DNA of 64,000 nt from Streptomyces fildesensis (GTDB taxonomy: Bacteria; Actinomycetota; Actinomycetes; Streptomycetales; Streptomycetaceae): assembly GCF_016107395.1 (NCBI RefSeq), contig NZ_JAAIKO010000006.1, positions 1 through 64,000 on the forward strand. Direction: 5' to 3'. Shown in pieces: positions 62,185 to 64,000 of the stretch. Within the stretch, counting starts at the first letter, position 1; each line of letters begins with the position of its first letter. The notes beneath the pieces were generated by a model. It had not been told where the DNA came from. It did no database searches and saw only the letters and a list, made by a program, of their open reading frames with translations. The translations under genes and the position numbers were made by a program.

Positions 62185-62205
62185 TGTGTTCACTTCTTGA
62201 ACACA
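62185..62205. promoter_or_regulatory. inverted repeat upstream of transporter gene
   Basis: TGTGTTCA and TGAACACA (8-bp arms, 5-base spacer CTTCT) lie 180 bases before the transporter start, in an AT-richer patch of the 269-base gap. Confidence 0.5.
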
Positions 62206-62255
62206 CAGTCGTGCATCACGGATCCATTGCTTCGCGAACCGACCTCTTACATTGC

Positions 62256-62267
62256 TGACACGTGTCA
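62256..62267. promoter_or_regulatory. TGACACGTGTCA palindrome before transporter gene
   Basis: A perfect 12-bp palindrome with the CG centre typical of LacI-family sites. TACATT at 62248-62253 just before it may be the -10, and would put the palindrome on the transcript start. Confidence 0.5.
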
Positions 62268-62384
62268 TCTACGCTCACCGACAACGCCCCGCCGCGGCCT
62301 CCGGAGCCGGTCGGTTCGACTACTGGCGCGCGTTCCCCTCGCTCTGCCCCCGTTCCGCCGTCTCTTCCGTTGAAGGGTCCACCG

Positions 62385-63719
62385 ATGAGCACACTGCTTC
62401 CCGAAGAAGGGTCTTCGGTCCTCGCGCCCGGAGGTCCGGACGAGGTCATGCGCCCCGTCAACCGCTACCGCCTGGGCCCGCTGTACGTCACGCTCCCGCT
62501 CGCGAACATCGCCCTGTACCTGCTGTGGCTGGGCGTGGGCAGCTTTCTGCTGCCGATCCAGGTCGCGCAGATCACCGGCACGAACGACACGGGGGCGCTG
62601 TCCACGGCGAGCACCACGGGCGCCATCCTGGCGACCGTCGGCAACCCGATATTCGGCCAGCTCTCGGACCGCACCCGATCGCGCTTCGGCCGCCGCGCCC
62701 CGTGGATCCTGCTCTGCGCCGGGATGGGCGCGCTGGCACTGATCGGCCAGGCGCACGCGAACTCGATCGCCATGCTCGGACTGAGCTGGGGCGTCGTGCA
62801 GTTCATCATGAACGGCTACCAGGCGGCGCTCACCGCCTGTATGCCGGACCGGGTCCCGCAGTCCAAGTACGGCACGTTCTCCGCCCTCGTCGGACTCGGT
62901 GTGCCGCTCGGCACCATCGTTGCGGCGCTGGTCATCGGTGGTGTGCCGGGCAGCAAGTTCGGACTCGACGGTGTCATCGGCGGCTTCGGCGGCCGGTTCG
63001 CGGGGGAGAAGGGCTACTACCTGATCGCGGCCTGTGTCGTCGTGGCCGCGCTGATCTTCACCGTCGTGTCGCCCGACACGTCCGCCCGGGACCTGCCGCG
63101 GCAGAAGTTCGACCTGCGGGCGTTCCTGTCCAACTTCTGGGTCAACCCGAAGGAACACCCCGACTTCATCTGGGCCTTCCTGTCCCGGCTGGGGGTCATG
63201 CTCGGCTACTTCGTCGTCCTGACCTACAACATGTATCTGCTGGCCGACTACATCAAGATCCCACCGCAGGACCTGCTCCCGACCGTCGGGTTCCTGATGA
63301 TCGTCAACGCGGTCTGCACGATCGCCGCCGTGATCCTGATCGGCCCGCTCGTCGACCGTGTCGGCAGGATGAAGCCGTTCGTCCTGGCCTCCGGCATCGG
63401 GGCTGCGCTGGCGCTGACCCTTCCGATGATCTCGCCGACCGAGGGCGGCATGGTCGCCTACAACGTCGCGGGCGGAGTCGCCTTCGGCGTCTACATGGCC
63501 GTCGACATGGCCCTGATCACCAAGGTCCTGCCGGCCACCGCGGACGCGGGCAAGGACATGGGTCTGATCAACATCGCCAACGCGGGCCCGCAGATCCTCG
63601 CCCCGACCGTCGCCGGCTGGATCGTCAGCGCCGCCGGGTACGAGGCGCTGTTCCCGGTGGCCGCCGCCGTCTCCCTCGCGGGAGCCGTCCTCGTGCTGCG
63701 CGTGCGGGGTGTGCGATGA
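62385..63719 (+). CDS. GPH/SLC45-type MFS sugar transporter
   Basis: A 444-residue MFS protein with about 12 hydrophobic segments and the signature GQLSDRTRSRFGRRAPWILL of sugar-cation symporters (the R-x-R-F-G-R-R motif after segment 2). Such carriers import disaccharides or glycosides. The ATG at 62385 has GAAGGG 8 bases before it; a GTG 41 codons earlier lies inside the palindrome and is unlikely. Its stop overlaps the SurE-like gene (ATGA), so the two are coupled. Palindromes upstream suggest sugar-responsive control. Confidence 0.85.
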   Translation: MSTLLPEEGSSVLAPGGPDEVMRPVNRYRLGPLYVTLPLANIALYLLWLGVGSFLLPIQVAQITGTNDTGALSTASTTGAILATVGNPIFGQLSDRTRSRFGRRAPWILLCAGMGALALIGQAHANSIAMLGLSWGVVQFIMNGYQAALTACMPDRVPQSKYGTFSALVGLGVPLGTIVAALVIGGVPGSKFGLDGVIGGFGGRFAGEKGYYLIAACVVVAALIFTVVSPDTSARDLPRQKFDLRAFLSNFWVNPKEHPDFIWAFLSRLGVMLGYFVVLTYNMYLLADYIKIPPQDLLPTVGFLMIVNAVCTIAAVILIGPLVDRVGRMKPFVLASGIGAALALTLPMISPTEGGMVAYNVAGGVAFGVYMAVDMALITKVLPATADAGKDMGLINIANAGPQILAPTVAGWIVSAAGYEALFPVAAAVSLAGAVLVLRVRGVR

Positions 63720-64000
63720 GAATCCGTGACCACCGCGGCACCGTCACGACGCTGCTCGCCGCCGGAACGCTCGTCCTGCCGCTGAGCGGCAGCGCGAACG
63801 CCGGAACCGGCAACCACCATGACAGCGAGCCGCTCGCCGGGATGCGGATCCTGATGAGCAACGACGACTCCATGCAGATGGCCCGCCCCAACGCCTCCGA
63901 CGGCAAGGGCCTCTACGAGGTGCGGCGCGCGCTGTGCTCCGCCGGAGCCGACGTCGTCGTCATGGCGCCCTGGGCCAACCAGAGCGGCGCCGGTACGGGC
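63716..64000 (+). CDS. secreted SurE-like 5'-nucleotidase (partial, 3' end cut)
   Basis: The first 95 codons. A signal peptide (TTLLAAGTLVLPLSGSANA) is followed by GMRILMSNDDSMQMARPN and YEVRRALCSAGADVVVMAPW, the SurE pattern (MRILLxNDDG, with the metal-binding Asp-Asp) but with Ser for the usual Gly. SurE proteins dephosphorylate nucleotides with a divalent metal and are mostly cytosolic; an exported form is less usual. The ATG overlaps the transporter stop. The coupling suggests that the nucleotidase frees a nucleoside or sugar phosphate outside the cell for import, which is inference. Confidence 0.8.
   Translation, partial: MRIRDHRGTVTTLLAAGTLVLPLSGSANAGTGNHHDSEPLAGMRILMSNDDSMQMARPNASDGKGLYEVRRALCSAGADVVVMAPWANQSGAGTG

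Overview
The window is high-GC actinobacterial chromosome, almost certainly Streptomyces or a close relative. Evidence: GC-rich third codon positions, frequent GTG starts, ATGA/GTGA start-stop overlaps, GGAGG-type ribosome sites, an acyl-CoA carboxylase epsilon subunit, F420-type and DUF-type actinobacterial families, a GH46 chitosanase with a CsnR-like operator, and several apparently leaderless genes. No rRNA, tRNA, CRISPR array or intact insertion sequence was seen. Functions are read from motifs and family knowledge; no database search was run.

Layout. (1) 1-2486: the end of S-adenosylhomocysteinase, an acyl-CoA carboxylase beta/epsilon pair and a stand-alone acyl carrier protein, perhaps the edge of a biosynthetic cluster lying to the left. 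(2) 2560-7117, minus strand: a compact candidate RiPP operon: a 33-residue acidic precursor ending in SWVAT, a hairpin, a radical SAM/SPASM enzyme with a PqqD-like N-terminus, an MFS exporter, a short-chain dehydrogenase and an M14-type zinc peptidase, the last four chained by overlapping start/stop codons. I do not recognise this combination as a described family; it is the most interesting item here. (3) 7217-9779: two divergent citrate-synthase-like genes, one with a fused DNA-binding domain, sharing an AT-rich palindromic control region.

(4) 9838-20568: housekeeping and accessory metabolism: quinone oxidoreductase, F420-type reductase, phenylacetate-CoA ligase, another acyl-CoA ligase, acetyltransferase, a von Willebrand factor A surface protein with a partner gene, and a secreted beta-propeller. 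(5) 20645-24418: a drug-efflux MFS gene, a SnoaL-like gene, two Streptomyces-type accessory genes and the C-terminal relic of a tyrosine recombinase next to a perfect 17-bp inverted repeat: the scar of a mobile element. (6) 24603-38300: a permease, then a fatty-acid/branched-acid beta-oxidation operon (CoA transferase, acyl-CoA dehydrogenase, thiolase, FadB-type enzyme) with a clear promoter and palindrome, a MerR regulator, a fatty acyl-CoA synthetase, an M1 peptidase lipoprotein and a fatty acid desaturase.

(7) 38446-48642: acetyltransferase, Tex, MpaB-like protein, X-Pro dipeptidyl-peptidase-like hydrolase, RecQ, a SLAC1/TehA-like membrane protein and a release-factor-fold protein. (8) 48979-58793: secreted polysaccharide and wall enzymes (alginate-lyase-like, lipase-like, chitosanase, Rpf-LysM-M23 hydrolase) interspersed with three MreB-like genes, two of which have lost the phosphate-2 motif. 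(9) 58818-64000: cupin, a decayed peptide-binding lipoprotein pseudogene, a DUF2809/YndJ/DUF1990 operon with paired palindromic operators, a GPH/SLC45-type transporter and the start of a secreted SurE-like nucleotidase cut by the window end.
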